Below are positions 18,787 to 26,711 of a DNA stretch of 64,000 bases, in pieces. The translations under genes and the position numbers were made by a program. The notes beneath the pieces are model-generated. The model was not told the DNA's origin. It saw only the letters and a list, made by a program, of their open reading frames with translations, and did no database searches. Source of the DNA: Pseudomonas sp. J452. GTDB lineage: Bacteria; Pseudomonadota; Gammaproteobacteria; Pseudomonadales; Pseudomonadaceae. The first letter of the stretch is position 1; each line of letters starts with the position of its first letter. The stretch spans positions 434,001-498,000 of the forward strand of contig NZ_CP088294.1 of NCBI RefSeq assembly GCF_024666525.1. Direction: 5' to 3'.

Positions 18787-19881
18787 TTATTCAGCGGGCA
18801 CGTATTCTACTACTTCCAGGTCGAAGCCGGATATCGCGTTGAACTTCATCGGCGAGCTGAGCAGGCGCATCTTGCGCACGCCCAGATCACGCAGGATCTG
18901 CGAACCGGCACCGACGGTGCTGTAGGTGGTCGGGCTGGCCGACTTATTCTCGGCACCCTGGCTACGTTCGAGCTGAGCCAGCAGCTCCGGACCGTTGATC
19001 GGATTGCCCAGCAGCAACACCACCCCGCTACCGGCCTTGGCCACCTCGGCCATGGCCGCACGCAGGCTCCAGCGCCCCGCCTGCTTGACCAGGAACAGGT
19101 CGCGCAGCGGATCGGCGTTGTGCACCCGTACCAGGGTTGGCGTCTCGGCGCAGATGCTGCCCAGGGTCAGGGCCATGTGCACGCTGTCATCCAGGGCATC
19201 GCGGTAGCTGACCAGGTTGAACTGGCCCAGCTCGCTGTCGATGGTCTGCTCGCTGACGCGCTGCACGGTGCGCTCGTGGATCAGCCGGTAGTGGATCAGG
19301 TCGGCGATGGTGCCGATCTTCAGGTTGTGCTCGGCGGCGAACACTTCCAGCTCCGGACGACGGGCCATGGTGCCGTCGTCGTTCATGATCTCGCAGATCA
19401 CCCCGCTCGGCTCGAAACCGGCCATGCGCGCCAGGTCGCAGGCCGCCTCGGTGTGCCCAGCACGGGCCAGCACGCCGCCGGGCTGGGCCATCAGCGGGAA
19501 GATGTGACCGGGGCTGACGATATCGTCGGCCACCGCACTCCTGGCCACGGCGGCCTGCACGGTACGCGCGCGGTCGGCGGCGGAAATGCCGGTGGTCACG
19601 CCCTCGGCGGCTTCGATGGAGACGGTGAACTTGGTGCCGAAACCGGAACCATTGCGCGGCGCCATCAGCGGCAGCTTGAGCAGCTCGCAACGCTCGCGGC
19701 TCATCGGCATGCAGATCAGGCCGCGGGCGAAACGGGCCATGAAGTTGATGTGCTCGGCGGTCACGCATTCGGAGGCGATGATGATGTCGCCTTCGTTCTC
19801 GCGGTCCTCGTCATCCATGAGGATGACCATCTTGCCGGCGCGGATGTCTTCGATCAGTTCTGCTGCGGTATTCAGAGCCAT
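18787..19881 (-). CDS. ribBA: DHBP synthase fused to a degenerate GTP cyclohydrolase II-like domain
   Basis: The N-terminal half (about 1-200) is 3,4-dihydroxy-2-butanone-4-phosphate synthase: DDEDRENEGDIIIASE, RGLICMPMSRERCELLKLPLM, GISAADRARTVQAA, SPGHIFPLMAQPGGVLARAGHTEAACDLARMAGF. The C-terminal half (about 205-364) has the GCHII fold outline, but the zinc-cysteine segment is replaced by VRVHNADPLRDLFLVKQ and the RQEGRGIG catalytic block is gone. It should therefore supply only the RibB activity, with true GCHII from ribA at 14061. The same fused, inactive arrangement is known in other proteobacteria. It lies 21 bases after ribE. Confidence 0.94.
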   Translation of the reverse strand: MALNTAAELIEDIRAGKMVILMDDEDRENEGDIIIASECVTAEHINFMARFARGLICMPMSRERCELLKLPLMAPRNGSGFGTKFTVSIEAAEGVTTGISAADRARTVQAAVARSAVADDIVSPGHIFPLMAQPGGVLARAGHTEAACDLARMAGFEPSGVICEIMNDDGTMARRPELEVFAAEHNLKIGTIADLIHYRLIHERTVQRVSEQTIDSELGQFNLVSYRDALDDSVHMALTLGSICAETPTLVRVHNADPLRDLFLVKQAGRWSLRAAMAEVAKAGSGVVLLLGNPINGPELLAQLERSQGAENKSASPTTYSTVGAGSQILRDLGVRKMRLLSSPMKFNAISGFDLEVVEYVPAE

Positions 19882-19902
19882 GAGGGCTATTCCTTCAATT
19901 CG

Positions 19903-20571
19903 TTAGCGAGACGGGTTCAGAAAGCCGTGCTCGGCCAAGAAACCTTCGGTGATGCCACTGGCAGCGGGCTCGGCAGCCTTGTCACCGAGCAGCAGGCGCT
20001 CCAGGTAACGGGCCAGCAGATCCACTTCCAGGTTGACCCTGCGACCGGACTGGTAGTCGGCCATGATGGTCTCGACCAGGGTATGCGGCACGATGGTCAG
20101 TTCAAATTCGGCGCCATTCACCGCGTTGACCGTCAGGCTGGTGCCATCGACGGTGATCGAGCCTTTCAGCGCGATGTACTTGGCCAGCTCGCGCGGCGCA
20201 CGCACGGTGAATTGGATGGCGCGGGCATTGTCCTCGCGCTTGACAATCTCGCCGACGCCGTCGACATGACCGCTGACCAGATGCCCGCCGAGGCGGGTGG
20301 TCGGCGTCAGGGCCTTTTCCAGGTTGACCCGGCTGCCGATCTTCAGGTCGATGAAGGCACTGCAGGCCAGGGTCTCGCGGCTGACGTCGGCCCAGAAACC
20401 GTCGCCCGGCAGCTCGACCGCAGTCAGGCACACGCCGTTGACCGCGATGCTGTCACCCAGTTTGACGTCGCCCAGGTCAAGTTTGCCGGTCTGCACGTAC
20501 ACGCGTACGTCGCCGCCCTTGGGCGTCAGGGCACGGATGGTACCGATGGATTCGATTATGCCGGTGAACAT
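19903..20571 (-). CDS. ribE: riboflavin synthase, alpha chain
   Basis: Dismutates two lumazine molecules to riboflavin and the pyrimidine. 222 residues from ATG 20571 with the diagnostic start MFTGIIESIGTI and the two repeated lumazine-binding barrels: GDSIAVNGVCLTAVEL with LEKALTPTTRLGGHLVSGHVDGVGEI, then GSITVDGTSLTVNAV. A strong GGGAGG ribosome site is placed five bases upstream. It is the first gene behind the FMN riboswitch and is called ribC in some Pseudomonas annotations. A short leader reading frame overlaps its start. Confidence 0.96.
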   Translation of the reverse strand: MFTGIIESIGTIRALTPKGGDVRVYVQTGKLDLGDVKLGDSIAVNGVCLTAVELPGDGFWADVSRETLACSAFIDLKIGSRVNLEKALTPTTRLGGHLVSGHVDGVGEIVKREDNARAIQFTVRAPRELAKYIALKGSITVDGTSLTVNAVNGAEFELTIVPHTLVETIMADYQSGRRVNLEVDLLARYLERLLLGDKAAEPAASGITEGFLAEHGFLNPSR

Positions 20572-20603
20572 GCGTCCTCCCGGTGGGTGTTGCAATGCAG
20601 CAT
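20556..20603 (-). CDS. possible 15-codon leader ORF overlapping ribE start
   Basis: ATG 20603 follows AGGAG by seven bases and encodes MLHCNTHREDACSPA, ending 16 bases inside ribE in a different frame. The ORF runs through the ribE ribosome site. Its own AGGAG is next to, and partly inside, the hairpin at 20613-20633. It may be a translated leader linking the FMN riboswitch to ribE, or a chance frame; no homology is claimed. Confidence 0.3.
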   Translation of the reverse strand: MLHCNTHREDACSPA

Positions 20604-20612
20604 GGATGAACT

Positions 20613-20633
20613 CCTGTTTTGGTCAAAAACAGG
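20613..20633 (-). promoter_or_regulatory. hairpin at the leader ribosome site
   Basis: An 8-bp perfect stem (CCTGTTTT paired with AAAACAGG) with a five-base loop lies between the FMN aptamer and ribE. Its 3' arm, read on the minus strand, contains the first bases of the AGGAG in front of the small leader ORF, so folding would hide that ribosome site. It may be part of the riboswitch expression platform. No T-tract follows, so it is unlikely to be a terminator. Confidence 0.5.
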
Positions 20634-20696
20634 GCAATGCCGATCGATAGGGATTTTCGCGGGCGCAGCAGACGGCACCCTGGGAGGGAATCCCGC

Positions 20697-20838
20697 TCTC
20701 TCTTTATCCGGACTATACCGTCGGCCCCGGAATCGCACCGGGTCTGCTGTCCCTTTCCCGTGGAAAGGCGCTCGCGGGCTAGACACTTAGCGTGCCATTA
20801 CCGCCGGTGGGGAATCACACCCCGCCCTGAGAACGTTG
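20697..20838 (-). ncRNA. FMN riboswitch (RFN element)
   Basis: Read on the minus strand, the RFN core is almost canonical: ACGTTCTCAGGGCGGGGTG, TTCCCCACCGGCGGTAATGG, AGCCCGCGAGCG, GACAGCAGACCCGGTG, TTCCGGGGCCGACGGTATAG and GTCCGGATAAAGAGAG. It lies 126 bases before ribE and should turn the ribE-ribBA-ribH-nusB unit down when FMN is plentiful. ribD lies upstream of the aptamer, so it is outside this control unless transcription reads through. Confidence 0.97.
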
Positions 20839-20938
20839 CAGCCTTGGAGGGCTGCGGCCTGCTTTTTACCACAAAAGCGCGGCCTGCTGTAGGAGATTGC
20901 CCGCCGTCTTCGATGGAGCGCTGTCGCGCAGCAAACTC

Positions 20939-21003
20939 TGTAGGAGCCAGCTTGCTGGCGATGCTTTTGACCTGCCAGGATCGCCAGCAAGCTGGCTCCT
21001 ACA
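20939..21003. repeat. palindromic intergenic repeat, family B
   Basis: Same arms as at 10352-10440 (TGTAGGAGCCAGCTTGCTGG and its complement) with an 18-base centre. It sits between ribD and the FMN riboswitch, together with the rest of the 451-base gap 20604-21055, in which I see only the leader hairpin, the aptamer and this repeat. Confidence 0.88.
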
Positions 21004-21055
21004 AGCCTTCATGTAGATTCAATTTTTACATGCAAAACAATGAGTTACTTTGGCT

Positions 21056-22183
21056 TTATGAAAGCGAGCGCTTGGGTACCGCGATGATCCGCCAGTCGGC
21101 GCCGACTGCGCGGATCTCACGGATCTCCAGTTCCTGGGCCTCGGCCATGCGCGCCAGCGGCCAGTCGAGCAAGGGCCGCGCGCTGGAGCCGAGGAACTTC
21201 GGCGCGACGAACAGCTGGTACTCATCGACCAGCCCGGCGCGGGCAAACGCTCCGGCCAGGCGCGGCCCGGCCTCGACCAGCACTTCGTTGGCACCGCGAC
21301 TGGCCAGTTCCATGAGCAGTTTGCGCAGGTCGACATGGCCATTGCTGCCCGGCACGGCGAGCAGCTCATGGCCGTCTTCGAGGAAGCGATCGCGGGCGGA
21401 CGCGGCGGCGCAGGTGGCGACCAGCGCCGGCCCGGTCTTATAAAACGGCGCCGACAGCGGCACACGCAGGCGGCCGTCGACCAGCACGCGCAGCGGCGGC
21501 CGGCTGACTGCCAGGGCCGCCTGCTCGGCGCCCAGTCCCAGTTCATCGGGGCGCACGGTGAGGCGCGCCTGGTCGGTAAGCACGGTATCGGCGCCGGTAA
21601 GGATCACGCTGGCCCGCGCACGCAGGCGCTGCACCGCCGAGCGCGCTTCCGGCCCGGTGATCCACTGACTCTCGCCGCTGGCCATAGCCGTGCGCCCGTC
21701 CAGGCTCATCGCCAGCTTGACCCGCACGAACGGCAGGCCCTGCTCCATGCGCTTGATAAAGCCGGCGTTGAGCACCCGCGCCTCGGCCTCCAGCACGCCG
21801 CTGTGCACGGCGATGCCGGCGTGCATCAGGCGCAGCAGGCCCTTGCCGGACACCTCCGGATTGGGGTCCTGCATGGCTGCCACCACGCGGGCGACACCGG
21901 CCGCGACCAGCGCATCGGCGCAGGGCGGCGTGCGCCCGTGGTGGCTGCAGGGTTCCAGGGTGACGTAGGCAGTGGCACCTTGCGCCCGCGCGCCGGCCTG
22001 GCGCAGGGCATGTACTTCGGCATGAGGCTCGCCAGCGCGGGCGTGCCAGCCTTCGCCGACGACCTGCCCGTCACGCACGATGACGCAGCCGACGCGGGGA
22101 TTGGGATGGGTGGAGTACAGACCCTTGCGCGCCAGTTCCAGCGCGCGGGCCATGAATAGCTGGTCGTTCGCGGTTCCGCTCAT
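21056..22183 (-). CDS. ribD: bifunctional riboflavin deaminase/reductase
   Basis: Carries out the second and third steps of riboflavin synthesis: deamination of the pyrimidine and NADPH reduction of its ribosyl group. The deaminase domain (about 1-145) has zinc ligands His54 (PHAE), Cys79 and Cys88 ([12 protein letters not shown]). The reductase domain (about 150-370) has [25 protein letters not shown] and a late [12 protein letters not shown]. The length of 375 residues is normal. It overlaps nrdR by four bases, a conserved pairing. Confidence 0.96.
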   Translation of the reverse strand: MSGTANDQLFMARALELARKGLYSTHPNPRVGCVIVRDGQVVGEGWHARAGEPHAEVHALRQAGARAQGATAYVTLEPCSHHGRTPPCADALVAAGVARVVAAMQDPNPEVSGKGLLRLMHAGIAVHSGVLEAEARVLNAGFIKRMEQGLPFVRVKLAMSLDGRTAMASGESQWITGPEARSAVQRLRARASVILTGADTVLTDQARLTVRPDELGLGAEQAALAVSRPPLRVLVDGRLRVPLSAPFYKTGPALVATCAAASARDRFLEDGHELLAVPGSNGHVDLRKLLMELASRGANEVLVEAGPRLAGAFARAGLVDEYQLFVAPKFLGSSARPLLDWPLARMAEAQELEIREIRAVGADWRIIAVPKRSLS

Positions 22184-22644
22184 GGTTTCGCCGGCTCACG
22201 GGCCAGGCGATCGATTTCCTCGCGGAACTCGTTGAGATCCTGGAAGCGGCGGTAGACCGAGGCGAAGCGGATATAGGCGACTTCATCGAGCTTCTGCAGC
22301 TCGGTCATCACCAGCTCGCCGAGCACCAGCGACTTGATCTCGCGTTCGCCGGTGGCGCGCAGCTTCTGCTTGATGTGGGCGATCGCCTCTTCCAGGCGCT
22401 CGACGCTGACCGGGCGCTTCTCCAGCGCACGCTGCATGCCGGCGCGCAGCTTGTCCTCGTCGAACGGCTGGCGGCTGCCGTCCTGCTTGATCAGGCGCGG
22501 CATCACCAGTTCGGCGGTTTCGAAGGTGGTGAAACGTTCGCCGCAGGCCAGGCATTCGCGCCGGCGGCGCACCTGTTCGCCCTCGGCGACCAGGCGGGAG
22601 TCGATGACCTTGGTGTCGTTGGCAGCACAGAAGGGGCAATGCAT
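22180..22644 (-). CDS. nrdR: transcriptional repressor of ribonucleotide reductase genes
   Basis: NrdR binds NrdR boxes before nrd operons when dATP/ATP levels are adequate. The start MHCPFC at ATG 22644 is the conserved one, with zinc-ribbon Cys3, Cys6, Cys31 and Cys34 (CLACGERF) and an ATP-cone domain ([34 protein letters not shown]; about 49-139). 154 residues is the usual length. The frame stays open further upstream without homology. The first gene of the leftward nrdR-ribD unit, it is divergent from the lipoprotein gene at 22792. Confidence 0.97.
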   Translation of the reverse strand: MHCPFCAANDTKVIDSRLVAEGEQVRRRRECLACGERFTTFETAELVMPRLIKQDGSRQPFDEDKLRAGMQRALEKRPVSVERLEEAIAHIKQKLRATGEREIKSLVLGELVMTELQKLDEVAYIRFASVYRRFQDLNEFREEIDRLAREPAKP

Positions 22645-22791
22645 GGCGGGAAACGGCCCTATGAAAAGGTGGCTCATGGTAGCGCATCCCTTTGCCAAGA
22701 CAAGCCAGCGCCTTTGCGGTATACAGGCGCCCGCCCCAGCGCATCCCGCGCTAGTCTTGCCTGTATAAATGCCTTGCCGCCCAGGTTCGCC

Positions 22792-23253
22792 ATGTCGATA
22801 CGCTTGCTGCTTCCCCTGTTCAGTACCCTGCTGCTGGCCGCCTGCGCCAGTGCGCCGGAAAAACCCACGCCACCCGTCGCGCCGGCGCCAGCACCAGTCG
22901 CCGTGACCAAGCCGGCCGTCGTGGTCGAAGCGCCCCTGCCCAGCCATATGCGCGAGCTGCGCGGCAGCCTGCGCACGCCGCCAGCCGGCAGCGAAGTGGA
23001 GATGGCCCTGCTGGTGATCGACGAGCGCGACCGCCCGCAACAGCTGCTCGGCAGCCTGAAACTAAGCGGCAACGGCCAGCTGCTGCCGTTCCGCCTGCCA
23101 TTCAACCCGGCGTACTTCCCCAGCGGCGCACGGGTCGAACTGCGCGCGCGCATCAGCCAGTCCGGGCGCCTGGTCCTGCGCCTGCCGCCGCAGCGCATCA
23201 GCCAGGCGCAGACGCAAAGCCTCGGCGAACTGCCATTGGTCAGCGCACCATGA
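22792..23253 (+). CDS. YbaY-family lipoprotein
   Basis: 153 residues from ATG 22792. The N-terminus [18 protein letters not shown] is a lipoprotein signal (lipobox LAAC, Cys18), followed by a Pro/Ala linker (about 22-50) and a beta-rich domain with [27 protein letters not shown] and [22 protein letters not shown]. This is the YbaY/YscW-type fold seen in secretion pilotins and general lipoproteins; no secretion genes are near, so the role is unknown. It overlaps the methyltransferase gene by four bases. A TATAAA at 22764-22769 may be its -10. Confidence 0.8.
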   Translation: MSIRLLLPLFSTLLLAACASAPEKPTPPVAPAPAPVAVTKPAVVVEAPLPSHMRELRGSLRTPPAGSEVEMALLVIDERDRPQQLLGSLKLSGNGQLLPFRLPFNPAYFPSGARVELRARISQSGRLVLRLPPQRISQAQTQSLGELPLVSAP

Positions 23254-23903
23254 AGGCTCCGGCAGTCCTGCAGGACGCCTTGCGACAGCTGCTCGGTGAC
23301 GCACGCTTGGTGGCGGAAACTCTGCCCGGCACCGACCTCAAGCTGTGGCTGATCGATGCGGCGAACATGGACCGCTGCTTCAGCCCGGAAGAAACCCGCC
23401 TGATCCTCGAGGAGCCGCCCTACTGGAGCTTCTGCTGGGCCAGCGGTCTGGTGCTGGCACGCTGGCTGGCCGAACAGCCCGAGTGGGTACACGGCAAGCG
23501 CGTGCTGGACTTCGGCGCCGGTTCCGGCGTGGCCGCCATCGCCGCAGCCAAGGCCGGCGCCCTGGAAGTGGTGGCCTGCGACCTCGACCCGCTGGCCATC
23601 GAATCGTGCCGGGCGAATGCCGAGCTGAACGGGGTGGAGTTGAGCTACTCGCTGGATTTCTTCGCCGAGGCAGACCGCTTCGACCTGATCATCGTCGCCG
23701 ACGTGCTCTACGACCGCGCCAACCTGCCGTTGCTCGACCATTTCCTCAGCCGAGGCCGCGAGGCGCTGGTCGCCGATTCGCGGGTCAAGGACTTCCAGCA
23801 CCCGCTGTACCAGCGCCTGGGTATGCTCGAAGCCTGCACCTGGCCGGACCTGGCCGAGCCGGCGGAGTTTCGCCATGTCAGCCTGTATCACGCCCAGCGC
23901 TGA
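23250..23903 (+). CDS. class I SAM-dependent methyltransferase (protein-lysine methyltransferase type)
   Basis: 217 residues. The SAM-binding motif is VLDFGAGSGVAAIAAAKAGA (motif I), followed by VVACDLDPLAIESCRANAELNGV and the substrate-side LIIVADVLYDRANLPLLD. The short pre-domain with EEPPYWSFCWASGLVLARWLAE resembles METTL20/ETFB-lysine and NNT1-like methyltransferases. Target protein unknown here. It starts inside the stop of the lipoprotein gene. Its stop codon is the first unit of a TGATGG tandem repeat. Confidence 0.85.
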   Translation: MKAPAVLQDALRQLLGDARLVAETLPGTDLKLWLIDAANMDRCFSPEETRLILEEPPYWSFCWASGLVLARWLAEQPEWVHGKRVLDFGAGSGVAAIAAAKAGALEVVACDLDPLAIESCRANAELNGVELSYSLDFFAEADRFDLIIVADVLYDRANLPLLDHFLSRGREALVADSRVKDFQHPLYQRLGMLEACTWPDLAEPAEFRHVSLYHAQR

Positions 23904-23924
23904 TGGTGATGGTGATGGTGATGG
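23901..23924. repeat. TGATGG hexanucleotide tandem repeat, four copies
   Basis: Four perfect copies of TGATGG begin at the stop codon of the methyltransferase gene and run into the family B repeat. Every second codon in that frame is TGA, so copy-number change would not lengthen the protein. It may be a slippage site without coding effect. Confidence 0.8.
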
Positions 23925-23990
23925 TGTAGGAGCCAGCTTGCTGGCGATCCGCGGCAGCACAAGAGCATCGCCAGCAAGCTGGCTCCTACA
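23925..23990. repeat. palindromic intergenic repeat, family B
   Basis: Third copy of the TGTAGGAGCCAGCTTGCTGG element, with a 26-base centre, directly after the TGATGG repeat and ten bases before a family A element. Confidence 0.88.
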
Positions 23991-24000
23991 AGAGCAGTCC

Positions 24001-24025
24001 GTAGCCCGGACGCAATCCGGGCTAC
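24001..24025. repeat. short palindromic repeat, family A
   Basis: Compact form: GTAGCCCGGA and TCCGGGCTAC with only CGCAA between. It lies 64 bases upstream of the thioredoxin-like gene. Confidence 0.8.
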
Positions 24026-24088
24026 TTGTATCCGTGCCGACACGCCCGCATTTATAGTTGCAGCCTTTCGCCTTCCCGAGATTCTTCC

Positions 24089-24961
24089 ATGAGCGATACC
24101 CCCTACATCTTCGACATTTCCGGCGCCGCCAGCTTCGAACAGCTGGTGATCGAAAACTCCTTCCACAAGCCGGTGCTGGTGGACTTCTGGGCCGAGTGGT
24201 GCGCGCCGTGCAAGGCGCTGATGCCGCTGCTGGCGAAGATCACCGAGGAATACCGCGGCGAACTGCTGCTGGCCAAGGTCAACTGCGACATCGAGCAGGA
24301 TATCGTCGCCCGCTTCGGTATCCGCAGCCTGCCCACCGTGGTGCTGTTCAAGGATGGCCAGCCGGTCGACGGCTTTGCCGGTGCGCAACCGGAATCGGCG
24401 ATCCGCGAGATGCTCAAGCCGCATGTCGCCGAACCGGCGCCGGAAGCCGCCGACCCCATGGAAACGGTGCAGACACTCTTCACCGAAGGCCGTATCGGTG
24501 AAGCCGAGAGCCTGCTCAAGCAGGTCCTCACCGAGAACAACGAAAACGCCGCCGCGCTGATCCTCTACGCGCGCTGCCTGGCCGAGCGCGGCGAACTGGG
24601 CGAAGCCGAAGCGGTACTGAACGCGGTGAAAGGCGACGAACACAAGCAGGCCCTGGCCGGTGCCAAAGCGCAGCTGACCTTCCTGCGTCAGGCCGCCGAC
24701 CTGCCGGACAGCGCCGACCTGAAAGCTCGCCTGGCCCAGGATGGCAACGACGACGAGGCGACCTACCAGCTGGCCATCCAGCAGCTGGCGCGCCAGCAGC
24801 ACGAGGCGGCGCTGGATGGCCTGCTCAAACTGTTCGTGCGCAACCGCAGCTATGCCGAGGGCATCGCCCACAAGACCCTGCTGCAGGTGTTCGACCTGCT
24901 CGGCAACGATCACCCGCTGGTGACCCTATACCGACGCAAGCTGTACCAGGCGATCTACTGA
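24089..24961 (+). CDS. cnoX: thioredoxin-TPR chaperedoxin (CnoX/YbbN type)
   Basis: The N-terminal thioredoxin domain (about 1-115) has WAEWCAPCKAL with Cys38 and Cys41. The rest (about 130-290) is tetratricopeptide-like helices (LFTEGRIGEAESLLKQVL, AALILYARCLAERGELGEAEAVL). In E. coli CnoX protects proteins from over-oxidation and hands them to DnaK and GroEL; that protein lacks the second Cys, whereas this one keeps the full CxxC, so reductase activity is possible. ATG 24089 is chosen because the domain begins there. The thioesterase gene follows after one base. Confidence 0.93.
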   Translation: MSDTPYIFDISGAASFEQLVIENSFHKPVLVDFWAEWCAPCKALMPLLAKITEEYRGELLLAKVNCDIEQDIVARFGIRSLPTVVLFKDGQPVDGFAGAQPESAIREMLKPHVAEPAPEAADPMETVQTLFTEGRIGEAESLLKQVLTENNENAAALILYARCLAERGELGEAEAVLNAVKGDEHKQALAGAKAQLTFLRQAADLPDSADLKARLAQDGNDDEATYQLAIQQLARQQHEAALDGLLKLFVRNRSYAEGIAHKTLLQVFDLLGNDHPLVTLYRRKLYQAIY

Positions 24962-24962
24962 G

Positions 24963-25400
24963 ATGAGCACGCCCTTCCAGCTGCTACTGCGGGTGCGCTA
25001 CGGCGAGTGCGATGCCCAGCAGGTGGTGTTCAACGCGCGCTATGGCGACTACATCGACGTGGCCGCCACCGAGTTCTACCGCGCGTTGTTTGGCAGCTAT
25101 CAGTACCTGCTCGACCGGGGCCTGGACAGCCAGGTGGTGCGCATGACCACCGACTGGAGCTCGCCGGCGCGCTTCGATGATGTGCTGCTCATTCAGGTGC
25201 AGACCCTGCGCCTGGGCACCACCTCGTACAGCCTGCTGGTGGAAATCATCCAGCAGGCCGAGCAGCGCCTGGTCGCGCGCAGCGAAGTCACCTACGTGAT
25301 GGTCGATGCGCAGAGCTTCGGCAAAACCGCCATCCCCGCCGACCTGCGCGCACAGCTGGAACACGGCGCGCCGGGCGTGCGGGTCAACCAGGCCGGCTGA
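24963..25400 (+). CDS. acyl-CoA thioesterase, YbgC/4HBT family
   Basis: 145 residues of the hot-dog fold. The 4-hydroxybenzoyl-CoA thioesterase motif VRYGECDAQQVVFNARYGDYID contains the catalytic Asp17. LEHGAPGV and DWSSPARFDDVLLIQVQTLRLGTTSYSL complete the domain. Substrate is likely a short or medium acyl-CoA. It starts one base after the thioredoxin gene, so the two are probably co-transcribed. Confidence 0.88.
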   Translation: MSTPFQLLLRVRYGECDAQQVVFNARYGDYIDVAATEFYRALFGSYQYLLDRGLDSQVVRMTTDWSSPARFDDVLLIQVQTLRLGTTSYSLLVEIIQQAEQRLVARSEVTYVMVDAQSFGKTAIPADLRAQLEHGAPGVRVNQAG

Positions 25401-25405
25401 TTAAA

Positions 25406-25753
25406 TCAACCGATCCAGCGATACAGCGGCGCTTCGGCGCCGCTTTCTATTTGCACCTGCGGGCAATGGCGCAGGCGCACCAGCAGACGCTTGCCGGCCG
25501 CGGAACTGCCGGCCAGGGCCGTCAGCTCGCCCAGCAATTGCGGGCCATCCAGACTGCCGGCGCGCTGCAGCAAATCCTGCGTGGCCTGCCACAGGCCGTC
25601 CTGAGCTTTTGCCACAGCCGCCACGGGCGCCGGTACCGGCGTGACGGCGCTGTCGCGAGGTAACAGCGCCGCCAGTTGCGCCCAGTCCTCCTGATCCATT
25701 TCCACTGACAGATCCACCGGCCACTCGCCGATTCGTCCCTTGATTCGCAGCAT
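25406..25753 (-). CDS. conserved hypothetical protein
   Basis: 115 residues from ATG 25753, behind GAGGAA at a good distance; an upstream in-frame extension lacks support. It begins MLRIKGRIGEWPVDLSVEMDQEDWAQL, has an Ala/Pro/Val linker, then a helical part and RLLVRLRHCPQVQIESG. I recognise no domain and no signal peptide. It is convergent with the thioesterase gene (five bases apart) and divergent from the zinc cluster, so its promoter region is near the Zur box. Confidence 0.65.
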   Translation of the reverse strand: MLRIKGRIGEWPVDLSVEMDQEDWAQLAALLPRDSAVTPVPAPVAAVAKAQDGLWQATQDLLQRAGSLDGPQLLGELTALAGSSAAGKRLLVRLRHCPQVQIESGAEAPLYRWIG

Positions 25754-25837
25754 CGTCAATTCCTCACTGAATGCCGGGCATGCTGCCATGACGCCGCGAG
25801 CGCGCCAAACGGAGCTGGCCAAACTCGTCGAAAACCT

Positions 25838-25850
25838 GTTATAACATAAC
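25838..25850. promoter_or_regulatory. candidate Zur box
   Basis: GTTATAACATAAC: perfect 5-bp arms GTTAT/ATAAC around three bases, in an AT-rich stretch. This matches the core of the pseudomonad Zur operator as I know it. It lies 30 bases before the start of a His-rich zinc-binding protein gene, which fits repression by zinc-loaded Zur. Confidence 0.75.
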
Positions 25851-25879
25851 TACAAATTTATTCCTTCCGGAGCCTCCAC

Positions 25880-26479
25880 ATGCGCCATCTGCTGCTCGCC
25901 CTGCCCTTCGCCCTGCTGCCGCTGGCGCTTGCAAACGCTCAGAGCCATGAGCACGACCATGCCGAGCACGGCAGCCTCGACAAGCATGAACACGGCGTGG
26001 CCAGCCTGAATGTGGCGCTGGACGGCAACACCCTGGAAATCCAGCTGGAGAGCCCGGCGATGAATATCGTCGGTTTCGAGCATGCCGCCAGCAGCGCAGC
26101 GGACCAGGCCAAGGTCGCCGCCGTGCGCCAGCAACTGCAACAACCCCAGGCGCTGTTTGCCTTACCCATCGAAGCCAAATGCACGCTCAAGCAACATGAG
26201 TTGCAGGGCGCGCTGTTCGCCGCGTCCGCAGACGAGCACGAGCACGAGCACGAGCACGACGAGCATGGCGCCCACGAGCAGAGCGAGGAACAGGGCCACA
26301 GCGATATCAGCGCCCACTACCAGTTCGACTGCGCCACGCCTGCTGCTTTGCAAACCCTGGAGCTGGGCAGTTTCTTCGGCAGTTTCCCCGGAACCGAGAA
26401 GCTCGACGTGCAGCTGATCGGCCCCAGCGGCCAGCAGGGTGTGCAGCTCAGTCCGAGCAATACGCGCCTGACCTTCTGA
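25880..26479 (+). CDS. zrgA: ZrgA-like periplasmic zinc-binding protein (DUF2796)
   Basis: 199 residues with a signal peptide (MRHLLLALPFALLPLALANA) and two His/Asp/Glu clusters: SHEHDHAEHGSLDKHEHG right after cleavage and DEHEHEHEHDEHGAHE in the middle. The remaining fold is DUF2796, the family of Vibrio ZrgA. Predicted role: binding zinc in the periplasm under starvation and passing it to a transporter. It is followed by an ABC ATPase/permease pair and a DUF3299 gene; P. aeruginosa PA4063-PA4066 has the same arrangement and is zinc-regulated (from memory). The Zur-like box upstream supports this. Confidence 0.88.
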   Translation: MRHLLLALPFALLPLALANAQSHEHDHAEHGSLDKHEHGVASLNVALDGNTLEIQLESPAMNIVGFEHAASSAADQAKVAAVRQQLQQPQALFALPIEAKCTLKQHELQGALFAASADEHEHEHEHDEHGAHEQSEEQGHSDISAHYQFDCATPAALQTLELGSFFGSFPGTEKLDVQLIGPSGQQGVQLSPSNTRLTF

Positions 26480-26517
26480 GGGAGGCGGCTGCCTGGATGC
26501 AGGGACAGGGCCATTCA

Positions 26518-26556
26518 CCCTCTCCCCAGCCCTCTCCCGTAAACGGGAGAGGGGGC
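26518..26556. repeat. palindromic intergenic repeat, family D
   Basis: CCCTCTCCC ... CCCTCTCCCGT-AAACGGGAGAGGG pattern. Related copies lie at 34315-34402 and 42857-42895. It separates the zinc-binding protein gene from the ABC genes, so these may form separate transcripts or a processed one. The remaining gap to 26711 shows no clear promoter. Confidence 0.8.
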
Positions 26557-26711
26557 AAAAGCGCATCGCCGCGGTTCGACGCCGCGCATCGCAATGCGAA
26601 AAAGATCATGCACAAACTCTTCTATACGATGCGCGACGCACCTGCAGCGCCGTCTACACCTGCTGCGGCAAACTCCCTATGCTGAGCACCTCGTCCGCCA
26701 TTGGCCCGACC

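Noticed and set aside
26225..26280. A short tandem DNA repeat of GAGCAC type
   Set aside because: It is the coding sequence for the His/Glu cluster of the zinc-binding protein, so the repetition is explained by the protein.
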